64,000 nucleotides of DNA from JBDWFY01 sp039976075 (GTDB lineage: Bacteria > Pseudomonadota > Alphaproteobacteria > Rhizobiales > Stappiaceae): the NCBI GenBank assembly GCA_039976075.1, contig JBDWFY010000001.1, forward strand, positions 620,001 to 684,000, read 5' to 3'. The notes under the pieces are model-generated. The model was not told where the DNA came from and did no database searches. It worked only from the letters and a program-made list of their open reading frames with translations. The position numbers and the translations under genes were made by a program. Shown in pieces: positions 9,046-17,840 of this stretch. Within the stretch, counting starts at the first letter, position 1, and each line of letters starts with the position of its first letter.

Positions 9046-10059
9046 ATGAGTAATCTCAAAACTCACATCGCCAAAGCGGCGAACGGTCAGGCTTTGAGCA
9101 AAGAAGAAGCCCGGGCTGCCTTCGACATCATCATGTCTGGAGAGGCCACGCCGGCCCAAATCGGCGGGTTTCTCATGGCGCTGAGGGTTCGTGGCGAAAC
9201 CGTGCCGGAAATTGCCGGAGCCGTGGAAACCATGCGGTCCAAAATGACACCCGTCGTTGCACCGGACAATGCGGTTGATGTTGTGGGCACGGGCGGAGAC
9301 GGTCTGGGTACCTATAACATTTCAACATGTGCTGCCATCGTCGTCGCCGGTTGCGATGTTCCTGTCGCCAAACACGGCAATCGCAATCTGTCGTCCAAAA
9401 GCGGCGCCGCCGACGCACTCAAGGCACTTGGTGTGAATATCGAAGCCAACCCTGAGACAATCTCACGGTGTATAAAGGAAGCCGGGATTGGTTTCATGTT
9501 TGCCCCTGCTCACCATTCGGCAATGCGCTATGTCGGACCACCTCGGCAAGAGTTGGGAACCAGAACCATTTTCAACCTGCTGGGACCGTTGTCCAACCCC
9601 GCCGGGGTACGTCGGCAAATGATCGGCGTCTTCGCTGAACATTGGGTTGAACCAATTGCTCATGTGTTGAATGAACTGGGATCTGAGCATCTCTGGATCG
9701 TCCACGGTAGCGATGGGCTTGATGAAATCACGACCACCGGCTCAACGAAGGTTGCCGAATTGAAAAACGGCAGCGTGCATACGTTTGAGATTTCTCCTCA
9801 CGATGTCGGCCTCGCCGTTGCAACGCCTGAGGCGTTAAAAGGTGGCGAAGCGGAAGAAAACGCGGCGGCATTACGAGAGGTGCTCGACGGCTCGACCAAC
9901 GCCTATCGGGATATCGTGCTCATGAATGCCGGAGCGACACTGGTTGTGGCCGGTAAGGCCGAGGCGCTTGTTGACGGTGTTGCACAAGCCGCCCACGCGA
10001 TCGATTCCGGCTCTGCTCGAGATCGCCTTGAAAAACTGGTCGCAATTTCAAATGGATAA
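9046..10059 (+). CDS. trpD: Anthranilate phosphoribosyltransferase
   Basis: Transfers phosphoribosyl from PRPP to anthranilate, step 2 of tryptophan synthesis. I start it at ATG 9046 (337 residues, beginning MSNLKTHIAK); the open frame runs back to a TTG at 9013 but the ATG fits family length and has GGGGAG upstream. The glycine-rich PRPP loop GTGGDG is at residues 81-86, and KHGNRNLSSKSG at 109-120 supplies further substrate contacts. It ends directly at the trpC start. No glutamine amidotransferase part is fused; in alphaproteobacteria that activity is usually in a trpEG fusion elsewhere. Confidence 0.97.
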   Translation: MSNLKTHIAKAANGQALSKEEARAAFDIIMSGEATPAQIGGFLMALRVRGETVPEIAGAVETMRSKMTPVVAPDNAVDVVGTGGDGLGTYNISTCAAIVVAGCDVPVAKHGNRNLSSKSGAADALKALGVNIEANPETISRCIKEAGIGFMFAPAHHSAMRYVGPPRQELGTRTIFNLLGPLSNPAGVRRQMIGVFAEHWVEPIAHVLNELGSEHLWIVHGSDGLDEITTTGSTKVAELKNGSVHTFEISPHDVGLAVATPEALKGGEAEENAAALREVLDGSTNAYRDIVLMNAGATLVVAGKAEALVDGVAQAAHAIDSGSARDRLEKLVAISNG

Positions 10060-10875
10060 ATGATGGCTGATATTCTGAATAAAATTGAAGCCTACAAACG
10101 TCAGGAAATTGCCGCAGCAAAAGCCGTCATTTCTGATGTAGAGATCAAAGCGCGCGCCCTTGATGCTGATCCCGTCCGTGATTTTTACGCTGCCCTCAGA
10201 GCTCGCGTATCCTCGGGTGAATTTGCATTAATTGCAGAGGTGAAAAAGGCAAGCCCCTCCAAAGGCCTGATCCGGCCGGATTTTGACCCGCCAGCCTTGG
10301 CCAAAGCATATGAAATCGGTGGGGCGGATTGTCTTTCCGTCCTGACGGATAGCCCCTCGTTTCAGGGCGCTCCGGAGTATTTGATATCAGCCCGTGCGGC
10401 AACGGCACTTCCGGCCTTGCGCAAGGATTTTCTGTTTGAACCTTATCAGGTTTATGAAGCGCGTTGCTGGAATGCAGACTGTATTTTGATCATCATGGCG
10501 GCCGTTTCAGACGACGAAGCCAAAGCTCTGGAAGATACTGCCTTGGATCTAGGCATGAGTGTATTGATAGAGGTGCACGATGAAGCGGAACTTGAACGGG
10601 CGCTTCTTCTTCAGTCTCCGTTGTTGGGAATCAACAACCGCAATCTAAAGACGTTTGAAACAACACTTGAAACCAGCGAACGACTTGCACCGCTGATACC
10701 CGCAAATCGAATGATCGTCGGGGAGTCCGGCATCTTTTCCAACACAGATTTGTTGCGTTTGTCACAAGTCAATGTCCGATCATTCCTTGTTGGCGAAAGT
10801 CTGATGCGCCAGGATGATGTCGCCCAGGCAACACGCCAACTGCTCAACCGTTCTCAAACGGCCAACGTCTCCTGA
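10060..10875 (+). CDS. trpC: Indole-3-glycerol phosphate synthase
   Basis: Closes the indole ring to form indole-3-glycerol phosphate, step 4 of tryptophan synthesis. The 271 residues form a single TIM barrel with the expected motifs: IAEVKKASPSKGLI with the catalytic lysine near residue 60, LRKDFLFEPYQVYEAR, LLGINNRNLKTFETTLE and VGESGIF. There is no fused TrpF domain, unlike in enterics. The start follows the trpD stop with no gap; two ATG codons in tandem (10060 and 10063) are both possible. Linked to trpD upstream and moaC downstream in one apparent operon. Confidence 0.97.
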   Translation: MMADILNKIEAYKRQEIAAAKAVISDVEIKARALDADPVRDFYAALRARVSSGEFALIAEVKKASPSKGLIRPDFDPPALAKAYEIGGADCLSVLTDSPSFQGAPEYLISARAATALPALRKDFLFEPYQVYEARCWNADCILIIMAAVSDDEAKALEDTALDLGMSVLIEVHDEAELERALLLQSPLLGINNRNLKTFETTLETSERLAPLIPANRMIVGESGIFSNTDLLRLSQVNVRSFLVGESLMRQDDVAQATRQLLNRSQTANVS

Positions 10876-10942
10876 TCAGGTTAGTATAATACGGAAGGCC
10901 CTGTGTTCTTTCGGTGCACAGCAATTCCACGTGGAAGGTAAA

Positions 10943-11440
10943 ATGGCACAAGGCAAGGAATTAACGCATCTTGACCAATCTGGTTCGGCGAACATGGTCG
11001 ATGTTTCCCAAAAAGCTGTAACAACCAGAACGGCGCTTGCCAGTGGCCAGGTTCGCATGAAAGCGGAGACTTTGGACCTGATCCGATCGGGCAACGCAAA
11101 GAAGGGTGATGTCATCGGCACCGCGCGCATCGCAGGGATTATGGCAGCGAAGCGCACCCACGAATTGATCCCGTTGTGTCATCCCCTTGCCTTGTCAAAA
11201 GTATCGATCGAAATAGAACCCGATGCCTCCCTTCCGGGATTGAAAGTCCAAGCCTTCACGAAACTGGCCGGTCAGACCGGGGTTGAAATGGAGGCGCTGA
11301 CGGCAGTTTCTGTTACCTGTCTCACCATTTATGACATGGCCAAAGCGGTAGATCGCGGGATGCGCATTGAAGATATCCGTGTACTTGAAAAGTCAGGTGG
11401 TCAGTCGGGCAGTTGGACAGCTAAGACGGAGAGCAACTGA
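10943..11440 (+). CDS. moaC: Cyclic pyranopterin monophosphate synthase MoaC
   Basis: Converts 3',8-cyclo-GTP (the MoaA product) to cyclic pyranopterin monophosphate in molybdenum cofactor synthesis. I start it at ATG 10943 (165 residues), which has AAGG six bases upstream; the longer open frame from 10814 overlaps trpC and has no family support. Conserved blocks are MVDVSQKAVTTRTA near residue 17, AAKRTHELIPLCHPL with the active-site region around residues 70-85, and the C-terminal DMAKAVDRGMRIEDIRVLEKSGG. It precedes moeA by two bases, so the two cofactor genes are co-expressed. Confidence 0.97.
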   Translation: MAQGKELTHLDQSGSANMVDVSQKAVTTRTALASGQVRMKAETLDLIRSGNAKKGDVIGTARIAGIMAAKRTHELIPLCHPLALSKVSIEIEPDASLPGLKVQAFTKLAGQTGVEMEALTAVSVTCLTIYDMAKAVDRGMRIEDIRVLEKSGGQSGSWTAKTESN

Positions 11441-11442
11441 TT

Positions 11443-12645
11443 ATGGCGCTGATTTCCGTCGAAGAGGCGCTCGATCGATTGCTTGAGGACGTTTCTCCCC
11501 TGCCATCGGAGAACGTACCGCTGGATCAGGCGCGGGGACGGTACCTGTCGGAACCTGTTGCATCTCTCAGAACACAGCCCCCCTTCCCTGCTTCAGCCAT
11601 GGACGGCTATGCGGTGAGAGCGCATGACATCGCCAATCCGCCGGTGCAACTGACTGTAATCGGGGAAGCGCCGGCCGGACATGAATTTGCCGGTTCGGTC
11701 GCACCGGGACAAACAGTGCGTATCTTCACAGGTGCACCTGTTCCCGACGGGGCAGATTCAATTCTCATCCAGGAAAACACCGAGCGGACAGGTGATCGTG
11801 TCACGGCTCTGAGTGGCGTTGAACCGGGGCTCTATGTCAGGCCAGCTGGACTTGATTTTTCACACGGGGATATTCTCCTGAAGAGAGGCCAGCAGCTGAA
11901 TTTTCGCGATCTTTCTCTGGCTGCCGCGATGAACCACCCTGCTCTACCAGTCCTGAAGAAACCGAAAGTCGGAATTCTTGCCACGGGCGATGAGCTCGTG
12001 CCTCCCGGCGTTGAGCCGGGGCCGGACCAGATCGTCGCCTCCAATCATTTTGGTGTTGCTGCCTATGTTGAGCAAATTGGCGGCGAAGCGATCTATCTCG
12101 GCATTGCCAAGGATACACCTGCCGATATTGGTGAAAAAGTTGCTGGCGCTGTAGCCGATAACGTGGATGTTCTTGTTACATTAGGCGGGGCTTCCGTTGG
12201 CGATCACGATCTGGTTCAGTCCGTTTTGGGCGACCAGGGCATGGATCTCAAGTTTTGGCGTATTGCAATGCGTCCAGGCAAACCATTAATGTTCGGTCAT
12301 CTGGGTAGAACCAGGGTCCTGGGGCTGCCCGGCAACCCTGTATCTTCTCTCGTCTGTTCTCTTTTGTTCCTTCGCCCCCTGCTCCTGCGCCTCTTGGACC
12401 AGGATATTGACCAGAGAGTTGAGACCGCAATTACATCGGCACATCTGCCGGCCAACGACAAACGGCAAGATTATTTACGTGCGGAATTGGGGATTGGGGC
12501 GAACGGTGAACTGACGGTCAACAGTTTTCCCAAGCAGGATTCGTCGATGCTGGCACTAATGTCAGCCGCGACCTGCCTGATCGTTCGCCCCCCCTTTGCC
12601 GATGCTGTGCCTGCCGGAGAGAAAGTGCCCTTTATTCGGCTGTGA
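11443..12645 (+). CDS. moeA: Molybdopterin molybdenumtransferase MoeA
   Basis: Inserts molybdate into adenylylated molybdopterin, the last step of molybdenum cofactor synthesis. The 400 residues match the family. Seen in order: the N-terminal SAMDGYAVRA motif near residue 47, FTGAPVPDGADSIL near 90, the MoaB/Mog-like domain with ILATGDELVPPG near 180, and TLGGASVGDHD near 245, followed by the C-terminal domain with GLPGNPVSSLV. It ends the trp/moa run; 239 bases then separate it from lexA. Start ATG at 11443 follows moaC's stop by two bases. Confidence 0.97.
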   Translation: MALISVEEALDRLLEDVSPLPSENVPLDQARGRYLSEPVASLRTQPPFPASAMDGYAVRAHDIANPPVQLTVIGEAPAGHEFAGSVAPGQTVRIFTGAPVPDGADSILIQENTERTGDRVTALSGVEPGLYVRPAGLDFSHGDILLKRGQQLNFRDLSLAAAMNHPALPVLKKPKVGILATGDELVPPGVEPGPDQIVASNHFGVAAYVEQIGGEAIYLGIAKDTPADIGEKVAGAVADNVDVLVTLGGASVGDHDLVQSVLGDQGMDLKFWRIAMRPGKPLMFGHLGRTRVLGLPGNPVSSLVCSLLFLRPLLLRLLDQDIDQRVETAITSAHLPANDKRQDYLRAELGIGANGELTVNSFPKQDSSMLALMSAATCLIVRPPFADAVPAGEKVPFIRL

Positions 12646-12811
12646 CCCACTGTAATTCAAAATATTCGTCGCTGTGGAATTGGACACCGACAAATAATTC
12701 CCCCTGATCGCCATGGCAATCGGCATGCAAAACATGAAAATGTTCCGCATTTACCCCAATTTTTCAGATTAATCCTCTTGTCGATCCAAATGGTAACCAA
12801 TCCTTAAACAC

Positions 12812-12857
12812 TTGCAGAACACAAATAGAACATGTACGTTATGTTCGTGGTTTGTCC
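12812..12857 (+). promoter_or_regulatory. LexA (SOS) box and promoter of lexA
   Basis: GAAC-N7-GAAC at 12817-12831 is a perfect match, on the opposite strand, to the alphaproteobacterial SOS box GTTC-N7-GTTC. It fills the spacer between a TTGCAG -35 (12812-12817) and a TACGTT -10 (12835-12840). A weaker half-match, GTTC-N7-GTCC, lies at 12843-12857. This is the expected autoregulation of lexA. The box is read directly from sequence; the promoter elements are my best fit. Confidence 0.85.
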
Positions 12858-12884
12858 AATCTGCCTGGAGCGGGATTATTCAAT

Positions 12885-13601
12885 ATGCTGACACGCAAAC
12901 AATATGAGTTGCTGATGTTCATCCACGAACGTCTGAAGGAAGCCGGTGTTCCGCCCTCGTTCGATGAGATGAAGGACGCGCTGGACCTTCGGTCGAAGTC
13001 CGGTATCCACCGCCTGATTTCCGCGTTGGAAGAACGTGGTTTCATTCGCCGTTTGCCCAACCGGGCACGTGCATTGGAAGTGATCCGCCTTCCTGATTCC
13101 ATTGCGCCGGGACTCGCGAACCCACGGGCTCGGAAGTTTGAACCCTCCGTCATTGAGGGAACGCTGGGGAAAACGCTGCCGACAAAACCCAAAGCACCTG
13201 AGCCGCCAGTCAACAACGATATCGTCTCTGTCCCGGTCATGGGGCGGATTGCAGCGGGTGTCCCCATTGAGGCCATTCAAACCCACAGCCACTCAATTAC
13301 GGTACCCCAGGACATGCTTGCTGGCGGAGAACATTATGCCCTCGAAGTACGGGGCGACTCAATGATCGAAGCCGGTATCCTTGATGGCGATACTGTTTTA
13401 ATCCGCAAGAGCAACGCGGCAGATAATGGTGAGATTGTTGTTGCGCTCGTGGATGATGAAGAAGCAACACTGAAGCGGATCAGAAAAAAGGGCGCGTCAA
13501 TTGCATTGGAGGCGGCCAATCCCGCATACGAAACCCGCATTTTTGGCCCTGATCGGGTCGACATCCAAGGCAAGTTGGTCGGATTGTTTCGCAAGTACTA
13601 A
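12885..13601 (+). CDS. lexA: SOS repressor LexA
   Basis: Represses DNA-damage genes and cleaves itself when RecA is activated. The start is taken at ATG 12885 (238 residues, MLTRKQYELL), as in other rhizobia, not at the in-frame TTG at 12852. The winged helix occupies residues 1-70 with the recognition region RSKSGIHRLISALEERGF. The self-cleavage site is Ala124-Gly125 in RIAAGVP, with catalytic Ser159 (GDSMIEAG) and Lys197 (ATLKRI). It is longer than E. coli LexA because of a linker at about 75-110, usual in this group. The SOS box upstream shows it controls itself. Confidence 0.98.
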   Translation: MLTRKQYELLMFIHERLKEAGVPPSFDEMKDALDLRSKSGIHRLISALEERGFIRRLPNRARALEVIRLPDSIAPGLANPRARKFEPSVIEGTLGKTLPTKPKAPEPPVNNDIVSVPVMGRIAAGVPIEAIQTHSHSITVPQDMLAGGEHYALEVRGDSMIEAGILDGDTVLIRKSNAADNGEIVVALVDDEEATLKRIRKKGASIALEAANPAYETRIFGPDRVDIQGKLVGLFRKY

Positions 13602-13654
13602 ACGGGTGCGCGACAAATCACTCCGCATCGGACGCATTGCGTAGAGAGCGAAAT

Positions 13655-15904
13655 TTACCGGGTAATCGGGCGCGCATAGCCTGGTTGCCAGGGGCGATGA
13701 ATTCCGGAATACGCGCTATGCATCTTGAAAGTATTATGCATCTCCGATTCGTTCGCAGTTGTTTCGGCGTTGCGAAAAGTCAGGTAAGAGGCACCATGGG
13801 TTTGCCAGAATGGCTTGTCCAGAACCATCGCCCCCTGCTGTTCGCAATTTTGCGGTGCGCGTAAAGCGGTAACAACGATATCAGCGCGTTTGCAATCTTC
13901 ATCAAACGCGTGCGGCGACTTCACTTGTGACACTATGATTTCTCGGTTGCCGTTTCGATCATGCGCTGAGAGAATACAGGCTGATTTATCGCACACGCGT
14001 TGTGGGGAACTCATTCGGCGAGAAGCCAGAGATTCGGAAATACCGTTGGCCGTAAGCCAATTTTCTCCGATGAAATCAGTTTTCCTTCTGACACCGATCA
14101 TCAATTCACCCGCTACAGACCGTGCAGCAATCTTCTTACCCTGATCAGAAAAAATGATGTCCGGAGGCACTGCTCCACTGGCCATGTAAAGAGCAAGCAA
14201 TATTGGTAAAATGCCCGCAAACCGTATTGCAGTCTGCCAAACACAGAGCCATAGAAGTCCGAACGACATCAGCACGAGACCGACGGGCGAAAATTTTGGC
14301 AAAATACCGCTATCCGGTGCGATCAATTGGATCCGATGGGCAATGTCGACAATAGCCTCAACACCGATTCCCATGGCCCACAGCGGTGCAGCCTCCAATC
14401 CAAACGGCATGAGCAACAGCGAGAAAACGGCGCTGGGCATGACAATGATCGAGACAATTGGCATGGCGAGTAAATTTGCCAATAGTCCAAACGGAGCGAT
14501 TCGGTGGAAATGAAACACCGCAAAAGGCGCTGTTGCGAGCGAGGCGATCAAGGAAGTTAAAAGCAGCGCACCGACAAATCGCGCTGGCGACCAGAAGATT
14601 GACCGGTTTACAACGCCAGACTGTCTCTCCCCTCTGTCACTGAAATTTCTGATGGCTTCATAGACTGCGACCAAAGCCGCGACCGCCATGAACGACATCT
14701 GAAAACCCGGTTCGAGAACTGTTTCCGGTGCACTGAGCAGGATTAAGAGTGCGGCGATGGCCACTGAACGCATTGTCAAAGCGGGGCGACCAACCAGAAT
14801 GCCGACCAGAACGACCAGTGTCATGATATATGCACGTTGTGTGGGAATACTGGCACCGGAAACGATCAAATAAGCTGTTGCACTCAGCAGCGCCATAACG
14901 GCCGCCCATTTTTTCACCGGATATGAAAGCCCCGCCCCCATCATGACCGCGAGCCAACGAAACGCGAAAAAAACAGTTCCGGCGAACAGTGCCATGTGCA
15001 TGCCGGAAATCGCTAGAATGTGAGATAACCCAACGTCTCGCAGCGCCTGTGTATCCGCTTTCGACACATGGGAACGGTCGCCGGTAATGAGCGCCGCTGC
15101 AATTCCTCCGGCAGGCCCCGATATGGTCTCGACAATATGCTGCGCAAGATTTTGTCGGAAACCACTGAGAGAAAACCTCAGCCGGTCGAACAAGTCAGAA
15201 TTTCCTTCCGTCGCTAAGATTGTTGGAGGCCCGAAACTGAAGCCTGTTGCCCCGATTGAGCGAAAGTAGGCACGCCGTGAAAAATCATATCCCGATGGAA
15301 GGATAGCGCCGCCGGGAGGAAAGAGACGGGCAGCCAAAAGAATCCGGTTTCCTGGCTTTGGCTCCGGTGCGGCTTTTCCCCGAACGGTTATTCGTATTTT
15401 GTTCGGCACGCCTTCCTTTGGTATCGGCGTGATGTTCTCAACCAATACAGTCAATCGGATACCGCTCTCGCGCCGCTCAACTGTCTGAACTTTGCCAGTG
15501 ATATCAGCACTCATCGGCTGGAGTAGTTTTGGTGCCCATACGAGTTCCGTACGTACTTTTGCTACTGCAAATCCGGAGACGAAACAAAACAGAAGAACAA
15601 GAACCGGCCATCCCGTTCCATAGCGATTTTCGACGAAAGCGCCTATTGAAAGGAGGCAAGTGACACCGAGCAATATCCAAAGAGAAGGTTCAACCGGAAT
15701 TGCGAAGTAGCAGACGATGCCAAGGAGAAACAGGCAGATAAATGCAGGAAAAAATCGCCCGTATTCCTGTTCCAGGAGGAACCTGCGGGAAACGGCCTTC
15801 CATACGACGCCTGAATATTGCGATTTCGTATCAGCATATGGGTCATCAATACTTTGCCCGGAACTCCCAACAAGATCCGCATCCAGTTGTTCGTCTCGCC
15901 GCAA
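13655..15904 (-). CDS. comEC: ComEC/Rec2-family membrane protein
   Basis: Polytopic membrane protein of the channel family that carries single-stranded DNA into the cell in competent bacteria. The 749 residues hold an N-terminal membrane pair and DUF4131-like region (residues about 40-240), then the multi-helix competence core (GDRSHVSKADTQALRDVGLSHILAISGMHM starts near residue 270; only part quoted matters: HILAISGMH). The C-terminal 150 residues lack the metallo-beta-lactamase motif of Bacillus ComEC, as is common in rhizobia. The start is TTG at 15904, with a TAG stop directly before it; a later start is possible. Competence itself is not shown by this gene. It is convergent with lexA and divergent from gltX. 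Confidence 0.88.
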   Translation of the reverse strand: MRRDEQLDADLVGSSGQSIDDPYADTKSQYSGVVWKAVSRRFLLEQEYGRFFPAFICLFLLGIVCYFAIPVEPSLWILLGVTCLLSIGAFVENRYGTGWPVLVLLFCFVSGFAVAKVRTELVWAPKLLQPMSADITGKVQTVERRESGIRLTVLVENITPIPKEGVPNKIRITVRGKAAPEPKPGNRILLAARLFPPGGAILPSGYDFSRRAYFRSIGATGFSFGPPTILATEGNSDLFDRLRFSLSGFRQNLAQHIVETISGPAGGIAAALITGDRSHVSKADTQALRDVGLSHILAISGMHMALFAGTVFFAFRWLAVMMGAGLSYPVKKWAAVMALLSATAYLIVSGASIPTQRAYIMTLVVLVGILVGRPALTMRSVAIAALLILLSAPETVLEPGFQMSFMAVAALVAVYEAIRNFSDRGERQSGVVNRSIFWSPARFVGALLLTSLIASLATAPFAVFHFHRIAPFGLLANLLAMPIVSIIVMPSAVFSLLLMPFGLEAAPLWAMGIGVEAIVDIAHRIQLIAPDSGILPKFSPVGLVLMSFGLLWLCVWQTAIRFAGILPILLALYMASGAVPPDIIFSDQGKKIAARSVAGELMIGVRRKTDFIGENWLTANGISESLASRRMSSPQRVCDKSACILSAHDRNGNREIIVSQVKSPHAFDEDCKRADIVVTALRAPQNCEQQGAMVLDKPFWQTHGASYLTFRNAETTANESEMHNTFKMHSAYSGIHRPWQPGYARPITR

Positions 15905-16186
15905 CTACTCAACTCCATAATCTGAACGCTAAACGAGAAGGAACGGCACGATCAGGTACTACTGCCAAACTTTGAGCGCAACATAGCGCAAAACGCGCGA
16001 TCAAGGAACTGCATGAATACGCTCCAAGCCTTTGTTATATCGCCTTTCCTTTCAAAATACCTTCTTCAACTCGTGCCGGAAATGCGCTTGCCCCTTGGGG
16101 CTTGAGCACAGCTATGCTACATCACCGGCAGTCGAAATGGCACGCTTACTTTCCATCTACCTCACACCCTGAAATCTGAGATCAAC

Positions 16187-17611
16187 ATGACCGACGCCGT
16201 CGTTACACGTTTTGCTCCATCACCGACAGGATACCTGCATATTGGTGGTGCCCGAACTGCCCTGTTCAACTGGCTGTATGCCAAGGGTCATAATGGCAAG
16301 ATGCTGCTCAGGGTCGAGGACACAGACCGCGCCCGGTCAACAGATGAGGCAATAACTGCGATATCGGAGGGTCTCAATTGGCTTGGTCTTGACTGGAGTG
16401 GTGAGGCCATATCCCAATTCGGCAATGCGGACCGGCACCGGGCGGTGGCGGAAGAGCTGCTTTCCTCTGGCAAAGCCTATCGTTGTTATGCCACGGCAGA
16501 AGAACTGACCGATATGCGAGAGAAAGCTAAAGCGGAGGGACGGCCACCCCGCTACGATGGTCGTTGGCGCGACCGCAACCCTGACGATGCCCCAGCGGAC
16601 GCACCGTTTGTGGTGCGTATCAAGGCACCGAAAGACGGCGAAACAATTGTCGAGGATCGGGTACAGGGAACCATTCGTTTTCCAAACAAGGATCTCGACG
16701 ATTTTGTCATTCTAAGATCCGATGGTTCTCCAACCTACATGCATGCGGTTGTGGTTGACGATCATGACATGGCAGTCACGCATATCATTCGCGGCGACGA
16801 TCACCTGACAAATGCCGCGCGCCAAACCATCATCTACAAGGCAATGGGCTGGTCGGTGCCGGTCATGGCCCACGTTCCGCTCATTCATGGACCGGATGGT
16901 GCCAAACTCTCAAAGCGTCATGGTGCACTGGGTGTCGATGCCTATCGCGACATGGGATATCTGCCTTCGGCCATGCAAAACTACCTGGCCCGACTTGGCT
17001 GGAGCCATGGGGATGAGGAAATTTTCAGTACAGAACAGATGATAGAATGGTTCGATCTATCGGGAATAGGCAAGTCCGCTTCAAGGTTCGACTTCGCTAA
17101 ACTGGAAAACCTGAACGGTCACTATATTCGACACACTTCCGATACCGAACTGACTTCGGCTTTATTGGCTCTCTTGCCTCATCTAGAGGGAGGGCAATCG
17201 ATATTGGACGTAATGAACGATGAGCGGATTGCACAGCTGAAAATGGCCATGCCGGGCCTCAAAGAACGTGCCAAAACTCTTGTCGATCTTGTCAAAAGTG
17301 CTTCCTTTATCTGGGCCCAACGCCCACTTGACCTTGATGAAAAAGCCGGCAAAATTCTCGATGTTGATGCCCGCGCGGTATTGAAACGCATTGTACCGGT
17401 TCTGAGTGACGTAAACGATTGGAGCGTTGAAGGTACCGAAGCTGCCGTCAAGTCGTTTGCTGAAACACAGTCTCTTAAGCTGGGAAAAGTTGCACAGCCC
17501 TTGCGGGCGGCTTTGACTGGAACGTCAACCTCTCCCGGTATATTTGACGTTCTCGTTGTCCTGGGAAAAGACGAAGCATTGGCCCGATTAACGGACCAGG
17601 CAGAAGCCTAA
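16187..17611 (+). CDS. gltX: Glutamate--tRNA ligase
   Basis: Charges tRNA-Glu with glutamate (many alphaproteobacteria also mischarge tRNA-Gln with such an enzyme and correct it with GatCAB). The 474 residues carry the class I signatures: PSPTGYLHIGG at residues 11-21 and KLSKRHG near residue 243. The catalytic Rossmann fold is followed by the alpha-helical anticodon-binding domain. Rhizobial genomes often have two gltX copies; this one lies next to gltA as expected for the main copy. Start ATG at 16187. It is transcribed in the same direction as gltA, 229 bases upstream of it. Confidence 0.97.
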   Translation: MTDAVVTRFAPSPTGYLHIGGARTALFNWLYAKGHNGKMLLRVEDTDRARSTDEAITAISEGLNWLGLDWSGEAISQFGNADRHRAVAEELLSSGKAYRCYATAEELTDMREKAKAEGRPPRYDGRWRDRNPDDAPADAPFVVRIKAPKDGETIVEDRVQGTIRFPNKDLDDFVILRSDGSPTYMHAVVVDDHDMAVTHIIRGDDHLTNAARQTIIYKAMGWSVPVMAHVPLIHGPDGAKLSKRHGALGVDAYRDMGYLPSAMQNYLARLGWSHGDEEIFSTEQMIEWFDLSGIGKSASRFDFAKLENLNGHYIRHTSDTELTSALLALLPHLEGGQSILDVMNDERIAQLKMAMPGLKERAKTLVDLVKSASFIWAQRPLDLDEKAGKILDVDARAVLKRIVPVLSDVNDWSVEGTEAAVKSFAETQSLKLGKVAQPLRAALTGTSTSPGIFDVLVVLGKDEALARLTDQAEA

Positions 17612-17637
17612 CGGTATTTACGCTAACGCATTGAAGC

Positions 17638-17653
17638 GTCAATTTTAATTGAC
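17638..17653. repeat. Inverted repeat upstream of gltA
   Basis: GTCAATT-TT-AATTGAC is a perfect 7-base inverted repeat with a two-base centre, 26 bases after the gltX stop and 187 before the gltA start. Its size and symmetry suit a dimeric regulator, but no regulator is identified and no T tract follows, so it is not a terminator. Confidence 0.5.
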
Positions 17654-17840
17654 AAACAGACACTATATGTGACCAAAGCCTAAGTGCCGAGAGCTTGCGA
17701 GAAACCGGCAAATCGGATAGGCAATCGGTGATCATTTCTTCCGCTGTGTGCTGTGCTCGCGGTTTCCTTGCAAGGAAACACTTGTTTACCGATTGGTATC
17801 AATTGAGCACGGCTGCGGCCCATTCCAAGGGGCAGGCCTT

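Noticed and set aside
15643..15918. Minus-strand ATG frame of 91 codons overlapping the comEC start
   Set aside because: It shares DNA with the first 260 bases of comEC in another frame. The product has no recognisable features, and comEC coding continues through the region.
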